DNA of 64,000 nt from SABI01 sp963678555 (GTDB taxonomy: Bacteria; Spirochaetota; Spirochaetia; Sphaerochaetales; Sphaerochaetaceae), in NCBI GenBank assembly GCA_963678555.2, contig CAXXJA010000001.1, positions 372,001-436,000 on the forward strand. The letters run 5' to 3'. The first letter of the stretch is position 1. Every line of letters starts with the position of its first letter. Below are positions 6,898 to 17,100 of this stretch, piece by piece. The notes beneath the pieces were generated by a model. That model had not been told where the DNA came from and ran no database searches. It saw nothing but the letters and a program-made list of their open reading frames with translations. Both the position numbers and the translations under genes were made by a program.

Positions 6898-9801
6898 TCA
6901 TGCCAGCGGTGACAGGTATGTCACTTCGATCGAGTATGCCTGATGACATCGTTTTACGATGCCTCGTACTATGAGCGGTCTCGCTGCATAGATCAGAGAC
7001 TCATACCGTTCGTGCACCTGCGGGAAGATCACCGCTTCGTAGATGCTCGTCTCGTCTTCGAAGGAGACGAAGGCCATGGCATGTTTCTGCTTCGTCATGA
7101 CTGTTCGCCTGGTGACCGGCCATCCGGCAAGTGTCACCTGCGTATCTTCGCGACCGGGTATATCACAGCCTCTGATACGCCGTATCCGCGAGAGCTGGCG
7201 GGCCCAGAGAAAGAGCACATGATGCTCCCTGAGAAATCCCAGAGCACGGTACTCGCTGAACAGATCCCCGGTTCCGTCCCTTCTTTCACGCTGCTCTATC
7301 CTGACAGCATTAACCGTCTGCCGGAACAGCTCCGGTTCTCTCCCCTTGTCCCGTCTGCCGTTGACAAGCAGTGTCCTCACCTGCTCTTCTCGGTCGGCAG
7401 CACCTGCGATGGAATCAAAGACTCCGGCAGAGGCGAGGACGGCGATATCCGTGTGCCCCAGAGTGATACGCTCGGTGAGATTATCAAGAGAGGTGAAGGG
7501 CCCCCCTTTCTGCCGTTCATCGAGAATCATCCGGACACTGCGGTACGACAGGTTCCGTATCGCCATAAAACCGATGACGATCCGATGGTTCGATCCCTGA
7601 TACCGGTAGATACTCTCGTTGATGTCGGGCCCCCTCAGTTCAAGGGCCATGCGGCGTGCTTCACTGATATAGGCTCCTTCACTGTAGAAGCCTCCCCGGT
7701 TGGAGAGTACCGCCGCCATGAAGGGAGCCGGATGGTGGACTCGGAGGTAGGCTGACTGGAAGGAGACCATCGCATAGGAGGCGGAGTGGGGCTTGCAGAA
7801 GGAGTAGCCGTCGAAGGAGAGGATCATGGACCAGATCCTCTCGCTCACATCCTGTGCGATGCCGCGCGCTCTGCAGCCTTCAGCGAACTGTCTCTCGTAG
7901 GCTGCAAGACGCTTGTGTTTGTGCTTTTTCGCGACCACCTTGCGAAGCTGATCCCCGTCATGCTCGCTGAATCCTGCCAGTACGATGGCCGTCTTCGATA
8001 CATCCTCCTGATAGCACATGATACCGTAACTCTCCTTCACGATCTGTTCGAACAGCTGATGCACCGGTTCCCATCTCTTCCCGTGGACTCTCTGCACATA
8101 CTCTTCTATATACGCATTGGCCGCAGGACGTATCAGTGACGAATGGATGACGATATGCTCGAAGTCACCCTTCCCGGTCTTTTTCTGCAGCAGCCGCATC
8201 GCAGGCGACTCGATGTAGAAGACCCCCATGGTATCTCCTCGTGCGATGAGTTCGATGGTCGTCTCATCCTCCGCAGGATGCCATGTGTGTCGGTCTATGA
8301 TGATTCCGTCCTCCCGGAGAGCCGTCAGTGTGTCCCTGATTACGGCGAGAGACCGGTTCCCGAGCAGATCGATCTTCACCAGTCCCGCGCTCTCGGTCCC
8401 CTCCTTATCCCAGGTGAGCAGGGGATACCCTTCCCGTGAGCGGATCACATGGGCGTAGGTGTCCATTGTACGCGGTGTGATGACGAGGCCCCCGCAATGC
8501 ATCGAGAGGGAGCGCGGCAGTCCCGTGATCCTCTGCGCAAGGGAGAGCACTTCGCTCCACACAGATTTCTGTTCGATGAGCTGATTTCCTGTTTTGAGAA
8601 CCTGCGTGATCTGAGCGTCACTCAGGCCGTGAGCCTTTGCACTCTCCCGTACTGCCGAACGGAATCGGAACAGGTTGTGATTTGCCACTCTGGCGCAGTG
8701 CTCCACGGTGAACCGCTTTATCACCTGATGGAGGATCTCATCCCTCTCATCCCAGGCAAAATCGACATCGATGTCGGGCATGTCTTCTCGGCTGCTTGTC
8801 AGGAAGCGTTCGAAGTAGAGGTTGTAGGCGATGGGGTCAACCTGGGTGATCCCGAGGGCATATGATATGATGGAGGCTGCGGCAGAACCCCTCCCGCAGC
8901 TGCGCGATGCCATACTGACGATGTCATGCATGATGAGAAAGTAGGGGGCGAAGCCTTTGCCGGTGACTATCGAAAGTTCCCACTCGATCCTGTCGATGAT
9001 GGCATCGTTGAGTTCCCCGTACCGTCTGTGGGCTCCCTCGAATACTCTCTCTCTCAGAATCTCTTTGCTGCGTGCGTCACTGAATGTGTGGTAGGAGGGG
9101 AATACGAGAGAGGAGAAGAGACCGGGGAACGAGCACCGGTGTGCGACCCGCTCAGTTTCCTCGAGAGCTTCCGGCCAGGGGGAGAATATCCTGCGGTACT
9201 CACTGTCGCTGTGAATGACGGCCTCAGGTGAGGCAAGGAGAGACTCGTCAAGACTTCCCATCGTCTTCCTCTGCTGTATCGCACACAGCAGTCTGTGCGT
9301 GTCATAGTCCTTTTTCTCGAGGAACAGCGCATCTTCGATCGCGAGGAGAGGCAGCGAAAGGGATTCTGCGCAGGTGCACCCGCCGAAATCACGGGGCGTG
9401 ATCGCCACATACAGATCCTCACTGCAGCGTTTCAACCGTGTCAGGATGGCGCGGGAAGAGGATGCAATGATCAGCCCCCGGTTATCAGTGGCGAGTGCCT
9501 CGATGACATCCTCTCCCTGCACCTGCGAGGACAGGATGCGGGTCAGCCGGGCATATCCCTCGGCAGATGAGACGAAGACCCAGAGATGTCCCCGGGGAGT
9601 GATGAACTTGGTTGCGGTGATGATCGTCACTCCGTATTCCTGAGATTCCTCCCTGAAGGCATGAAGACCGTGTATACCTGCGATGTCGGTGATGGCGATG
9701 GTGCTTATTCCGTGTGCTCTGCATGCTTCAAGGATGGCGCCCGGCATGAGTACGCCATAGAGAAGAGAGTAGGCACTGATGATGCCGAGTCTACTAGCCA
9801 T
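6898..9801 (-). CDS. Error-prone DNA polymerase III alpha, DnaE2/ImuC-like
   Basis: A 967-residue C-family DNA polymerase alpha subunit. The palm motif PDIDVDF (342-348) gives catalytic Asp343 and Asp345, and a KIDLLG motif supplies the third Asp, so the polymerase site looks active. GRGSAAAS (303-310) is present. The N-terminal PHP-like domain has lost the HxH metal ligands (LGIIS where the family has LHVHS). The C-terminus stops after an OB-fold and lacks the tau-binding end of the replicative DnaE (about 1160 aa). Small size, loss of the PHP site and linkage to a Y-family gene indicate a DnaE2/ImuC mutagenic polymerase rather than the replicase. The start overlaps the preceding gene by 8 nt, so the two are translationally coupled. 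Confidence 0.87.
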   Translation of the reverse strand: MASRLGIISAYSLLYGVLMPGAILEACRAHGISTIAITDIAGIHGLHAFREESQEYGVTIITATKFITPRGHLWVFVSSAEGYARLTRILSSQVQGEDVIEALATDNRGLIIASSSRAILTRLKRCSEDLYVAITPRDFGGCTCAESLSLPLLAIEDALFLEKKDYDTHRLLCAIQQRKTMGSLDESLLASPEAVIHSDSEYRRIFSPWPEALEETERVAHRCSFPGLFSSLVFPSYHTFSDARSKEILRERVFEGAHRRYGELNDAIIDRIEWELSIVTGKGFAPYFLIMHDIVSMASRSCGRGSAAASIISYALGITQVDPIAYNLYFERFLTSSREDMPDIDVDFAWDERDEILHQVIKRFTVEHCARVANHNLFRFRSAVRESAKAHGLSDAQITQVLKTGNQLIEQKSVWSEVLSLAQRITGLPRSLSMHCGGLVITPRTMDTYAHVIRSREGYPLLTWDKEGTESAGLVKIDLLGNRSLAVIRDTLTALREDGIIIDRHTWHPAEDETTIELIARGDTMGVFYIESPAMRLLQKKTGKGDFEHIVIHSSLIRPAANAYIEEYVQRVHGKRWEPVHQLFEQIVKESYGIMCYQEDVSKTAIVLAGFSEHDGDQLRKVVAKKHKHKRLAAYERQFAEGCRARGIAQDVSERIWSMILSFDGYSFCKPHSASYAMVSFQSAYLRVHHPAPFMAAVLSNRGGFYSEGAYISEARRMALELRGPDINESIYRYQGSNHRIVIGFMAIRNLSYRSVRMILDERQKGGPFTSLDNLTERITLGHTDIAVLASAGVFDSIAGAADREEQVRTLLVNGRRDKGREPELFRQTVNAVRIEQRERRDGTGDLFSEYRALGFLREHHVLFLWARQLSRIRRIRGCDIPGREDTQVTLAGWPVTRRTVMTKQKHAMAFVSFEDETSIYEAVIFPQVHERYESLIYAARPLIVRGIVKRCHQAYSIEVTYLSPLA

Positions 9802-10984
9802 GGTAGAGTGCGGAACTCCTCGTGATGATCTGGTTCCCGTATTTCCGTCTCAGGGTGTCGACGTTCTGCTGAAACCGTTCACTCAGTTGTTCCCGGTCGT
9901 ACTGGAACAGATCAGGCTGTCTTCGGCGTCTGTGTATCTGTGAGAGCCTGATGCCGATCGAAGAGACCATGACTCTCCGTTTCAGAGCTCTGGAGAGAAG
10001 GTGTCTTCCGTAGCTGATCAGCTGATCGTCATACAGGAGTTCATCAGGGACAGGCGCGCTGATTGTGGACATCTGCCGGTCTGCATAGACGATGGTGAGT
10101 TCAACCCGTTCAGCCTCCTCTTCACAGGCTCTCAACTGCGTCCATGCTTCTTCAAGAATCTGAAACATCCCCCCTTCTATTGTGAGCAGGTGCTCGCTCG
10201 GACGTGCGAAGTGTACCCGGGCCTCGATGCTTCTGCTTTCGGGACTCTGCAGGCCCTCCGCCGAAAGATCTTCACCAAGGGCCAGACGCCTGATTACGAT
10301 ACCGTTTTTACCCAGGAGCAGTACGGCCTGAGTCTCGTCGAGATCGGCCAGAGAACCAATGTCTCTCATCCCCGCCGCTGCAAGCACCCGTCTCATCGAA
10401 CGGGTGAGACCCGGAAGGACAGCTATATCCTGTGACCTGAGGAAGAGCCGTTCTTCGCCGACCGCGATGGCGGTCACTGCGCTGGGGCGGATCGCCCGGG
10501 TGGCGATCTTGGCCACCATACGGTTCGATGCGATGCCTACCGAGGGAGAGATGGAGAGCTCCTCGCGTATCTGTGAGGAAAGCTCCATCGCGATATCCCG
10601 TGGAGAACCGAACAGACGACGGGTCCCTTTCGCATCAAGGTACAGGTGCCCCCTCATGTCATGTTCGATTGCGGGAGAATAGTGTCGGGCTATGCGCAGC
10701 AGTTCCCCCTGCACGGCCTCTGCCTGACGGATATCAGGAGTCAGAACGGTGAGGTCCGGAACACGTCTGATGGCCTGGGAAACGCTCATACCCCTCTCTA
10801 TTCCCTCCTTGCGTGCACCCTCCGAGGTATTGATGATGGCACAGCCACCGTAGGTCTCAGGAGCGATGACGAAAGCCTTGCGGTTCAGTGAACGGTCTTT
10901 CGCTGCAGCCAGGGAAGCGAAGAAATCGGTTATGTTCACATGTATGATTGATGCATCCTGTACGGCGGAAGGTTTATGATGCAT
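9794..10984 (-). CDS. Catalytically degenerate Y-family DNA polymerase homologue, ImuB-like
   Basis: A 396-residue DinB/ImuB-superfamily protein with palm, fingers, thumb (helix-hairpin-helix near 210-235) and little-finger regions. Aligned to E. coli DinB, the catalytic carboxylates are all missing: HVDMD becomes HVNIT (Asp8 to Asn17) and LDEAYLD becomes RGHLYLD (Asp103 and Glu104 to Gly112 and His113). A beta-clamp-binding-type motif QPDLF (356-360) is present. Loss of the active site with retention of a clamp motif is the hallmark of ImuB, which recruits the DnaE2 polymerase instead of synthesising DNA itself. I choose ATG 10984 (11-nt overlap with the DUF72 gene); ATG 11071 would overlap it by 98 nt and add a non-conserved N-terminus. 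Confidence 0.85.
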   Translation of the reverse strand: MHHKPSAVQDASIIHVNITDFFASLAAAKDRSLNRKAFVIAPETYGGCAIINTSEGARKEGIERGMSVSQAIRRVPDLTVLTPDIRQAEAVQGELLRIARHYSPAIEHDMRGHLYLDAKGTRRLFGSPRDIAMELSSQIREELSISPSVGIASNRMVAKIATRAIRPSAVTAIAVGEERLFLRSQDIAVLPGLTRSMRRVLAAAGMRDIGSLADLDETQAVLLLGKNGIVIRRLALGEDLSAEGLQSPESRSIEARVHFARPSEHLLTIEGGMFQILEEAWTQLRACEEEAERVELTIVYADRQMSTISAPVPDELLYDDQLISYGRHLLSRALKRRVMVSSIGIRLSQIHRRRRQPDLFQYDREQLSERFQQNVDTLRRKYGNQIITRSSALYHG

Positions 10985-11774
10985 GGGCCGTCCCTCTCCC
11001 GCCGAGGATGGCAATAAGTCTCTTTGCACCAAGGACTGCCTGTCCTCTGCGATGGTTATTGAAGTAGACAAGAACCGTGTCTGCGGATGATGAGATCATC
11101 TTTACTCTCTGCGCGATGGCTTCAAGTTCTCTTTCGCTGTACAGGTAATCGTAACGGCCGGCTGCATCGCTTTGCCACCACGACTCTCCGTTTCTTCCAT
11201 GCAGACGCAGATAGGCAAGGGAGGAGGTGCTGACATCCATCATGGGGGGCATCCCCTTCGTCTCAGGGATATCAAGGGATACCAGAGAAACATTCCGTGC
11301 TCTCAATGCTTCTATGGTCCTGCTGTTGTACCACTGCCCGTTACGGAATTCCACTGCCAGGGGGAAGGAAGAACACTCTCTGAGTACCGCATCAAGGTAC
11401 CGTCTCTGATCCGCCTCGTAATGAAAGGAGTAGGGGAACTGGAACAGGACGGCCGCAAGTCTGTCTGCCTGAAACAGCACATCCGCTGCCCGGCAGAACT
11501 GTGAGGCGGAATCCTTCCAGGAAGCGTAGTTGATGGTATGGGTGAGCGACTGATGCGCCTTGATTGAGTAGCGCAGAGCATCTCCGCTCTCTTCTATCAT
11601 GTGCTGCAGCTGGTGTTCTTCCGGCATCCTGTAGTAACTGTAGTTCAGTTCGACCGTGTCGAACTCCCGGGCATAGAGCGACAGGAAATCCTGACTCCGG
11701 GTTCCGGCTGGATAGACCGGACCGACCCATTCATTGTAGCTGTAGCCTGAAGTGCCGATCAATAGTGTTGCCAT
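10974..11774 (-). CDS. DUF72 (YecE-like) family protein
   Basis: A 266-residue soluble protein starting with the family hallmark IGTSGYSYNEWVG and containing YSIKAHQSLTH, VEFRNGQWY and YLRLHG motifs of the DUF72 TIM-barrel family. Its biochemical role is unknown. It is the first gene of a three-gene operon and overlaps the ImuB-like gene by 11 nt, which suggests a role in DNA damage tolerance (inference). No SD precedes the ATG; the -10 box ends 5 nt upstream of it, so the transcript is probably leaderless. Confidence 0.9.
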   Translation of the reverse strand: MATLLIGTSGYSYNEWVGPVYPAGTRSQDFLSLYAREFDTVELNYSYYRMPEEHQLQHMIEESGDALRYSIKAHQSLTHTINYASWKDSASQFCRAADVLFQADRLAAVLFQFPYSFHYEADQRRYLDAVLRECSSFPLAVEFRNGQWYNSRTIEALRARNVSLVSLDIPETKGMPPMMDVSTSSLAYLRLHGRNGESWWQSDAAGRYDYLYSERELEAIAQRVKMISSSADTVLVYFNNHRRGQAVLGAKRLIAILGGRGTAHAS

Positions 11775-11779
11775 ACCTT

Positions 11780-11808
11780 ATAGTACGTAACATATGTTTA
11801 GTAGTCAA
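11780..11808 (-). promoter_or_regulatory. Promoter of the DUF72/ImuB-like/DnaE2 operon with palindrome in the spacer
   Basis: On the minus strand, TTGACT (11803-11808), a 17-nt spacer and TACTAT (11780-11785), nearly consensus. The -10 box lies 5 nt before the ATG, predicting a leaderless mRNA. The spacer contains a perfect 10-bp palindrome, AACATATGTT (11789-11798), well placed to be a repressor operator; a LexA-type site is possible but does not match a consensus I know. Confidence 0.7.
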
Positions 11809-11879
11809 GTATGATTTTACTCGATATTCACTGGATATTCCTTCAACTATCCCGTATGATACATGAAGCGAGGTTATGC

Positions 11880-12854
11880 ATGAACAACCACATCATTCTG
11901 CTTTCAGGCGGTTCGGGTACACGATTATGGCCGTTGAGCACTCCGGAAAAGTCAAAACAGTTCCTTCATCTTATTCCCGATGGTTCCGGTGGAGAGATCT
12001 CCATGCTGAGCAGAATGTATCAGCAGCTGACCCGTGTCCTTCCCTCCTCGCATGTCGTGGTTGCAACAAGTGAGCAGCAGGTTCCTCTGATCAGAGAGGA
12101 GCTGTCACAAGACATCGAAGTGGTCCCTGAGCCGTGCAGACGCAACACCTTTGCCGCCATCGCTCTTGCCCTGAGGTATCTCAGAGATGTATCGAAAGCC
12201 GCACAGGAGGACAATGTTGTCGTTCTGCCGGTTGATGTGTTCACCGAGGAGAGGTACTTTCACGTGGTGAGGGAGATGCTGGAGACGGTCGCTCTCCAGC
12301 CTGAGCGCGTCACTCTCATGGGGATCACTCCCACGTACCCGGCCACCCGCTATGGATACATCCTTCCGGACGGGCGTTTCAGAGAGAAGCCCGATGAGGA
12401 GACTGCGCGCTATCTGGTGGAGGAGGGGGCCCTGTGGAACGGAGGCGTGTTCGCCTTCAACCTGGGAATGATGCTCTCGATCACCGAAGGCAGACTGAAG
12501 CGGGGAGACTACACGGAACTCCTGGAAACCTATGCACAGCAGAAGAGTATCAGTTTTGACTACGAAGTGCTTGAACATCTGGACGAAGTCGCTGTCGTTC
12601 CCTACACGGGGGCGTGGAATGATATCGGAACCTGGGATGCTCTTCTCAGTGAGATAGGGCCGCAGAAGAAGGGTCCTGCCGCTATCTACCGCAGCAGCAA
12701 TACCTCTGTGCTGAATGAGACTTCCCTTCCCGTCATCACCCTCGGCACCCGCGACCTTGCGGTCATAGTCAGCGAATCAGGTATCCTGGTGAGTGACATA
12801 GGCAGCTCGGTCCATCTCAAGGAAGCTCTTGAAGAGCTGAGCCCCGGGAAGTGA
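11880..12854 (+). CDS. Mannose-1-phosphate guanylyltransferase
   Basis: Transfers GMP from GTP to mannose-1-phosphate, giving GDP-mannose for surface polysaccharide or glycolipid synthesis. The nucleotidyltransferase signature LLSGGSGTRLWPLS sits at the N-terminus, followed by PEPCRRNTFAAIALAL, REKPDE and the NDIGTWDAL motif. 324 residues, slightly shorter than typical ManC (about 350) and without a fused phosphomannose isomerase domain. I start at 11880, with GCGAGG 6 nt upstream; an in-frame ATG at 11811 would precede the conserved N-terminus by 23 residues. It is a lone gene, divergent from the DUF72 operon. Confidence 0.92.
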   Translation: MNNHIILLSGGSGTRLWPLSTPEKSKQFLHLIPDGSGGEISMLSRMYQQLTRVLPSSHVVVATSEQQVPLIREELSQDIEVVPEPCRRNTFAAIALALRYLRDVSKAAQEDNVVVLPVDVFTEERYFHVVREMLETVALQPERVTLMGITPTYPATRYGYILPDGRFREKPDEETARYLVEEGALWNGGVFAFNLGMMLSITEGRLKRGDYTELLETYAQQKSISFDYEVLEHLDEVAVVPYTGAWNDIGTWDALLSEIGPQKKGPAAIYRSSNTSVLNETSLPVITLGTRDLAVIVSESGILVSDIGSSVHLKEALEELSPGK

Positions 12855-12934
12855 ATAGGCTCGAAGGCTCGGTTATTCTTACATTTTTTACACAATCATG
12901 TAGCCGAAATCTTCTTTAGTTCGTATTGTGTATA

Positions 12935-12949
12935 TTGTACTGATTACAA
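12935..12949. promoter_or_regulatory. Dyad upstream of the first RND operon
   Basis: TTGTA-CTGAT-TACAA is a 15-bp interrupted palindrome about 46 nt before the membrane-fusion gene. It could be an operator for a TetR- or MarR-type regulator, but no regulator gene is adjacent. Confidence 0.35.
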
Positions 12950-12995
12950 AATGATTCATATTGTCATGGTGATATAGATAAAGGAGGAGCTCCTG

Positions 12996-14114
12996 ATGAA
13001 ACGATTTCCTGGATACCTGACCCTTTCAGTTATGATACTGATTCTCCTGACTTCCTGTGTGCCCGGAGGTGATGAGGGTGAGCAGGGAGGCGGTGAAGAG
13101 ATGGCCTCGGCGAGCTGGGTGGTCGATACTGAAGGTGTAACCGAGTTCTCGAGCGTAGTCAGTCAGACCTCGCCGGTGAAGTGGAGAGCCCTCAGGGAGT
13201 ATGTGTATGCCAGCGCACCGGTACGGGGAATCAGCGAGGCTGTCCTTCGTGCGGAAGTTCCCGGAACCATAGAAAGCATCGATGTCAACCTCGGAGATGC
13301 CGTACAGGAGGGAGATATCCTGATCACCCTGGCCAGTGATGTTTCTTCACTGACCGTGCAGCAGCTTGAGGCTCAGCGGGATACTCTATCACGGCAGCTG
13401 GAGGCACAGAAGGTGCTGTACGAGCGGGGAGCAGTCAGCCGTACAGCGCTTCTGACAGCCGAGTCTTCTCTGAAAGGAATAGAAGCACAGCTCACCGGCG
13501 CACAGGACACACTGTCAGGTTCGTTCATCAGCTCTCCCATACCGGGGAGGGTCGGCTACCTTGATGACTCCCTCGTCATAGGAACGACGGTATCTCCCAA
13601 CCAGGTGATAGCCCGTGTGGTGGATAACAGCCGGATGAAGCTGGTATTCAGTGTGGGGCAGTCCCAGCTGTTTCAGGTCAGGGAAGGCTACCGCGCAATG
13701 GTGAGTATCTCAACTCAGTACGACAGATACGAGAGTGAAGGAGTCGTGACAGCGATCAGCGCTGCAAGCGATGAGAGCACAGGATCCTGGCGGGTGGTCG
13801 TCGAGGCTGACAACCCGGCTCCGGATATCATACGCGTCGGTATGTCAGCTGATATTGCCATCTTCAACAGCGATGCTCCGCTTCAGTTCATCGTTCCGAA
13901 TTCAGCTATGGTGTACAGAAACGGCATGACCTATGTGTACCTTCTTGAGAGTGAGAACACAGCACGGCTTCTTGAAGTCGACCTTATCGATACCTATGGA
14001 GATTACACGGCGGTTTCAGCAATTGATGAGACTGTGGATCTGACCGGTAGAGACGTGCTGGTTACCCGCCTCGATTCCATTCAGTCAGGTGATGTGGTAG
14101 TCACCCGAGAGTAA
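12996..14114 (+). CDS. RND efflux periplasmic adaptor (membrane fusion) lipoprotein
   Basis: A 372-residue HlyD/AcrA-family adaptor linking an inner-membrane RND pump to an outer-membrane channel. It has a lipoprotein signal with lipobox LLTSC (Cys about residue 21), a biotinyl-lipoyl half motif (VPGTIESIDVNLGDAVQEGD, about 85-105), a coiled-coil hairpin (about 115-165), then beta-barrel and membrane-proximal domains. The SD AAGGAGGAG lies just upstream. First gene of a three-gene efflux operon; 22 nt precede the permease. Substrate unknown. Confidence 0.92.
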   Translation: MKRFPGYLTLSVMILILLTSCVPGGDEGEQGGGEEMASASWVVDTEGVTEFSSVVSQTSPVKWRALREYVYASAPVRGISEAVLRAEVPGTIESIDVNLGDAVQEGDILITLASDVSSLTVQQLEAQRDTLSRQLEAQKVLYERGAVSRTALLTAESSLKGIEAQLTGAQDTLSGSFISSPIPGRVGYLDDSLVIGTTVSPNQVIARVVDNSRMKLVFSVGQSQLFQVREGYRAMVSISTQYDRYESEGVVTAISAASDESTGSWRVVVEADNPAPDIIRVGMSADIAIFNSDAPLQFIVPNSAMVYRNGMTYVYLLESENTARLLEVDLIDTYGDYTAVSAIDETVDLTGRDVLVTRLDSIQSGDVVVTRE

Positions 14115-14136
14115 CTGACAGGAGGAGATTGATCGT

Positions 14137-17100
14137 ATGATACATTCACTGGACCCTGCAAGAATAAGCATCGGCCGGTTTTCTGTGACGAAACCCGTGC
14201 TGATAAACATTCTCATGATAACCCTGCTTGTTCTTGGAGCCTTGTCGCTTGTACAGCTTCCCCAGGAACAGTTCGCTGAAGTCCCCTTCTACTGGGTGAA
14301 CATCGTCACAGCCTATCCGGGAACCAGCGCGGAGGATGTGGAATCAACGGTTACGGTACCTATTGAGAACAGTTTCAGTGGAATAAGCAAACTCAAGGCA
14401 ATAGCCTCGACAACCACCGAAGGACTCTCGGTCGTCCGTGTTGAGTTCGACGACGGGATATCCAATGAGGATTTCAGAACCCTTTATCAGGATGCACAGA
14501 CCCGTGTCAGTCAGGTCTCCCTTCCTGAAGGCGCTCTGGACCCAGCGATCGATGACTTTTCCTCCGCAGACTTTCTTCCCGTCATTGAGGTGATTCTCAG
14601 CGGGAACATGTCCTATGATCAGCTGTATCAGCAGACGCACTATCTGAAGGAGAGGATCCTTCAGGTGCAGGATGTCAGTGACGTGAATATCGTCGGGCTT
14701 CCCGATCGTCAGATCCTGGTCAACGCCGATCCCAAGAAACTCGCATCTCTTGGGTTGAGTGTCAATGAGCTCAGCCGTGCCATACAGCGTGAGAACAGCG
14801 TCATTCCCGGAGGAACTCTCAGCAGCGGAAGCCGCGAATACCTTCTGAGAACACTGGGTTCGATCCGGTCAAGTCAGGATATCTCACAGGTGATTGTACG
14901 CAGATCTTCGGACAAGGTCGGTTCCGTGACAGTGGGAGATGTCGCTGAGGTGCTCGACGGATTTGACCCTGATTCTCTTGTGCAGCGGTATGACGGTGAG
15001 ACCTCTGTGTCTCTGAGGGTCATAAAGGTACCCGGCGGGAGCAGTGTTTCTGTCGTCGATGGTATCAAAGCCATCGTCAATGAGAGTAGGGCAGACAGCT
15101 CCTTCGCGGGAACACTGAGTCTGTTCAATGACTCCACCGTTCAGATAGCCTCGAGTCTCTCCGTCCTTGCTGTCAATGCCGGCATAGGACTTGTGATACT
15201 GTTCGTTGTTCTGACCCTGTTCATAGGTCTCAGGAATGCGGCGATGACAGCTCTCGGTATTCCCGTGTCGTTCGCGATCTCCTTCATCATCCTCGATTAC
15301 CTCGGGGAGACGATCAACACCAACACACTGTTCGGTTTGGTTCTTGTACTCGGTCTGATTGTAGACCATGCGATTGTTGTCATCGAGAACTCCTACAGGC
15401 TTCGCATGGAAGGGTATTCCCGAGAGGACTCGGCAATCCTGGGAACAGATCAGGTGGTATGGCCGGTCATCGCTGCGACGGGAACGACCGTGGCGGCCTT
15501 CCTTCCTCTGATGATCATTCCCGGCACGATAGGGAAGTTCCTGCGTGTCATTCCCCTTACCGTCACCATTGCCCTGCTGGCCAGTACGGCAGAGTCTCTT
15601 GTGATCCTCCCGTCCCACTTCGCAGACTGGGGAAAGAAGCGGGAACAGAAGAGGCTGGCGAGGGGACAGAACAGAGGCAGTGAGGTAGGGCAGTGGTTCC
15701 ATGTGGTCCAGTCCGGCTATTCAAGACTGCTTTCAGGGGTATACCGGTTCAAGAAGAGCGTCCTGTTCCTTGCTTTTGCAGTGACCGTGGGGTCCTTCTT
15801 CCTGGTGAGTTACCTCGATACGGACCTGTTCAGTGCAGAGGACTTCAGCTATTTCACCATAGACATCAAGACACCGACCGGAAGCTCGATAGAGATGACG
15901 GATTCGGTTGTGAGAGCCTTTGAGGAGGTTCTGTTCGACCCCTCCTATACGAGCGAGATATCAAGTATAAGCAGCACTGTCGGTGCATCATCCTCGTCTG
16001 CTACGGGTAACGCATCGAATCTTGCTGAGATAACGGTTGACCTGTATGAACAGGATGAGGGCAGAACACGCAGTATAGATGCGATCATCGAGGACGTGCG
16101 GCAGAAGACTTTCTACATCACCGGAGTTGATGATGTGTTCTACCGTAAGGCGCAGAATGGTCCTCCCTCTGCGGCCCCGATCGGATACCGGTTGTCAGGG
16201 GATGATTATAACGAGCTGATTGCAGCATCTGAGGCACTCAAAGGGTATCTTTCGGAGTATCCTGAGTTGAATACGGTGGAAAGTGACTATGAAAAAGGGT
16301 CCCCCGAACTTCAGATCGTGCTGAATGTCGAGAGAGCAGGGTCCCTCGGAGTTGATGTGGCAACAATCGGCTCCTTCATACGAAGCAGGTTCGATGGCAT
16401 AGAGACAGGGGTCCTGTTTGAGAACAATATCGAGATACCCATCGTGGTGAGGACCGACCTGACCGAATCAAATCCGTTCAGCAGTCTGGAACAGTCCCTG
16501 ATACCCACAGCAGACGGACGGTTCGTTCCGTTCTCCTCAGTAGCGGATATTGAGCTCTCTTCCTCCTACGGGTCGATACGTCGTACGGACGGAACCCGTG
16601 AGATCCAGGTCACAGCCAATACCTCGGAAGGGGTTAATACAGGAACAGTAGATGGGTGGGTACAGCAGCACTGGGATGAGACGCTTTCTCGTCAGTATCC
16701 GGGAGTGTCCTTCTCTGCCGGAGGAGATTTCGCCGAGTTCAATACGCTGCTTGTTGAGATACTCCGTGTCTTCCTCATCGGCATATTCCTTATCTATCTC
16801 ATTCTCGGAGCACAGTTCAACAGCTACTCACAGCCGCTGCTGATACTGCTTTCCATACCGTTTGCCTTCGTTGGTGTGATCCTGTTCCTGTTCATTAGCG
16901 GGACCCCGTTCTCAACGACGGTGCTGTATGCGGGAGTGGCTCTTGCAGGTATTGCAGTCAATGATGCGATTGTCCTGATCAGTTTCATAAACGACCTCAG
17001 GAAGGAGGGGAAGACAGTTTCCGAGGCGGTGAAGGAGGGAGCGAAGAAACGTATCCGTCCGATCCTTCTTACCTCGCTTACCACGATCGGCGGGCTTCTC

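Noticed and set aside
10985..11071. Longer N-terminus for the ImuB-like protein
   Set aside because: It would overlap the DUF72 gene by 98 nt, and the added residues do not resemble the family.
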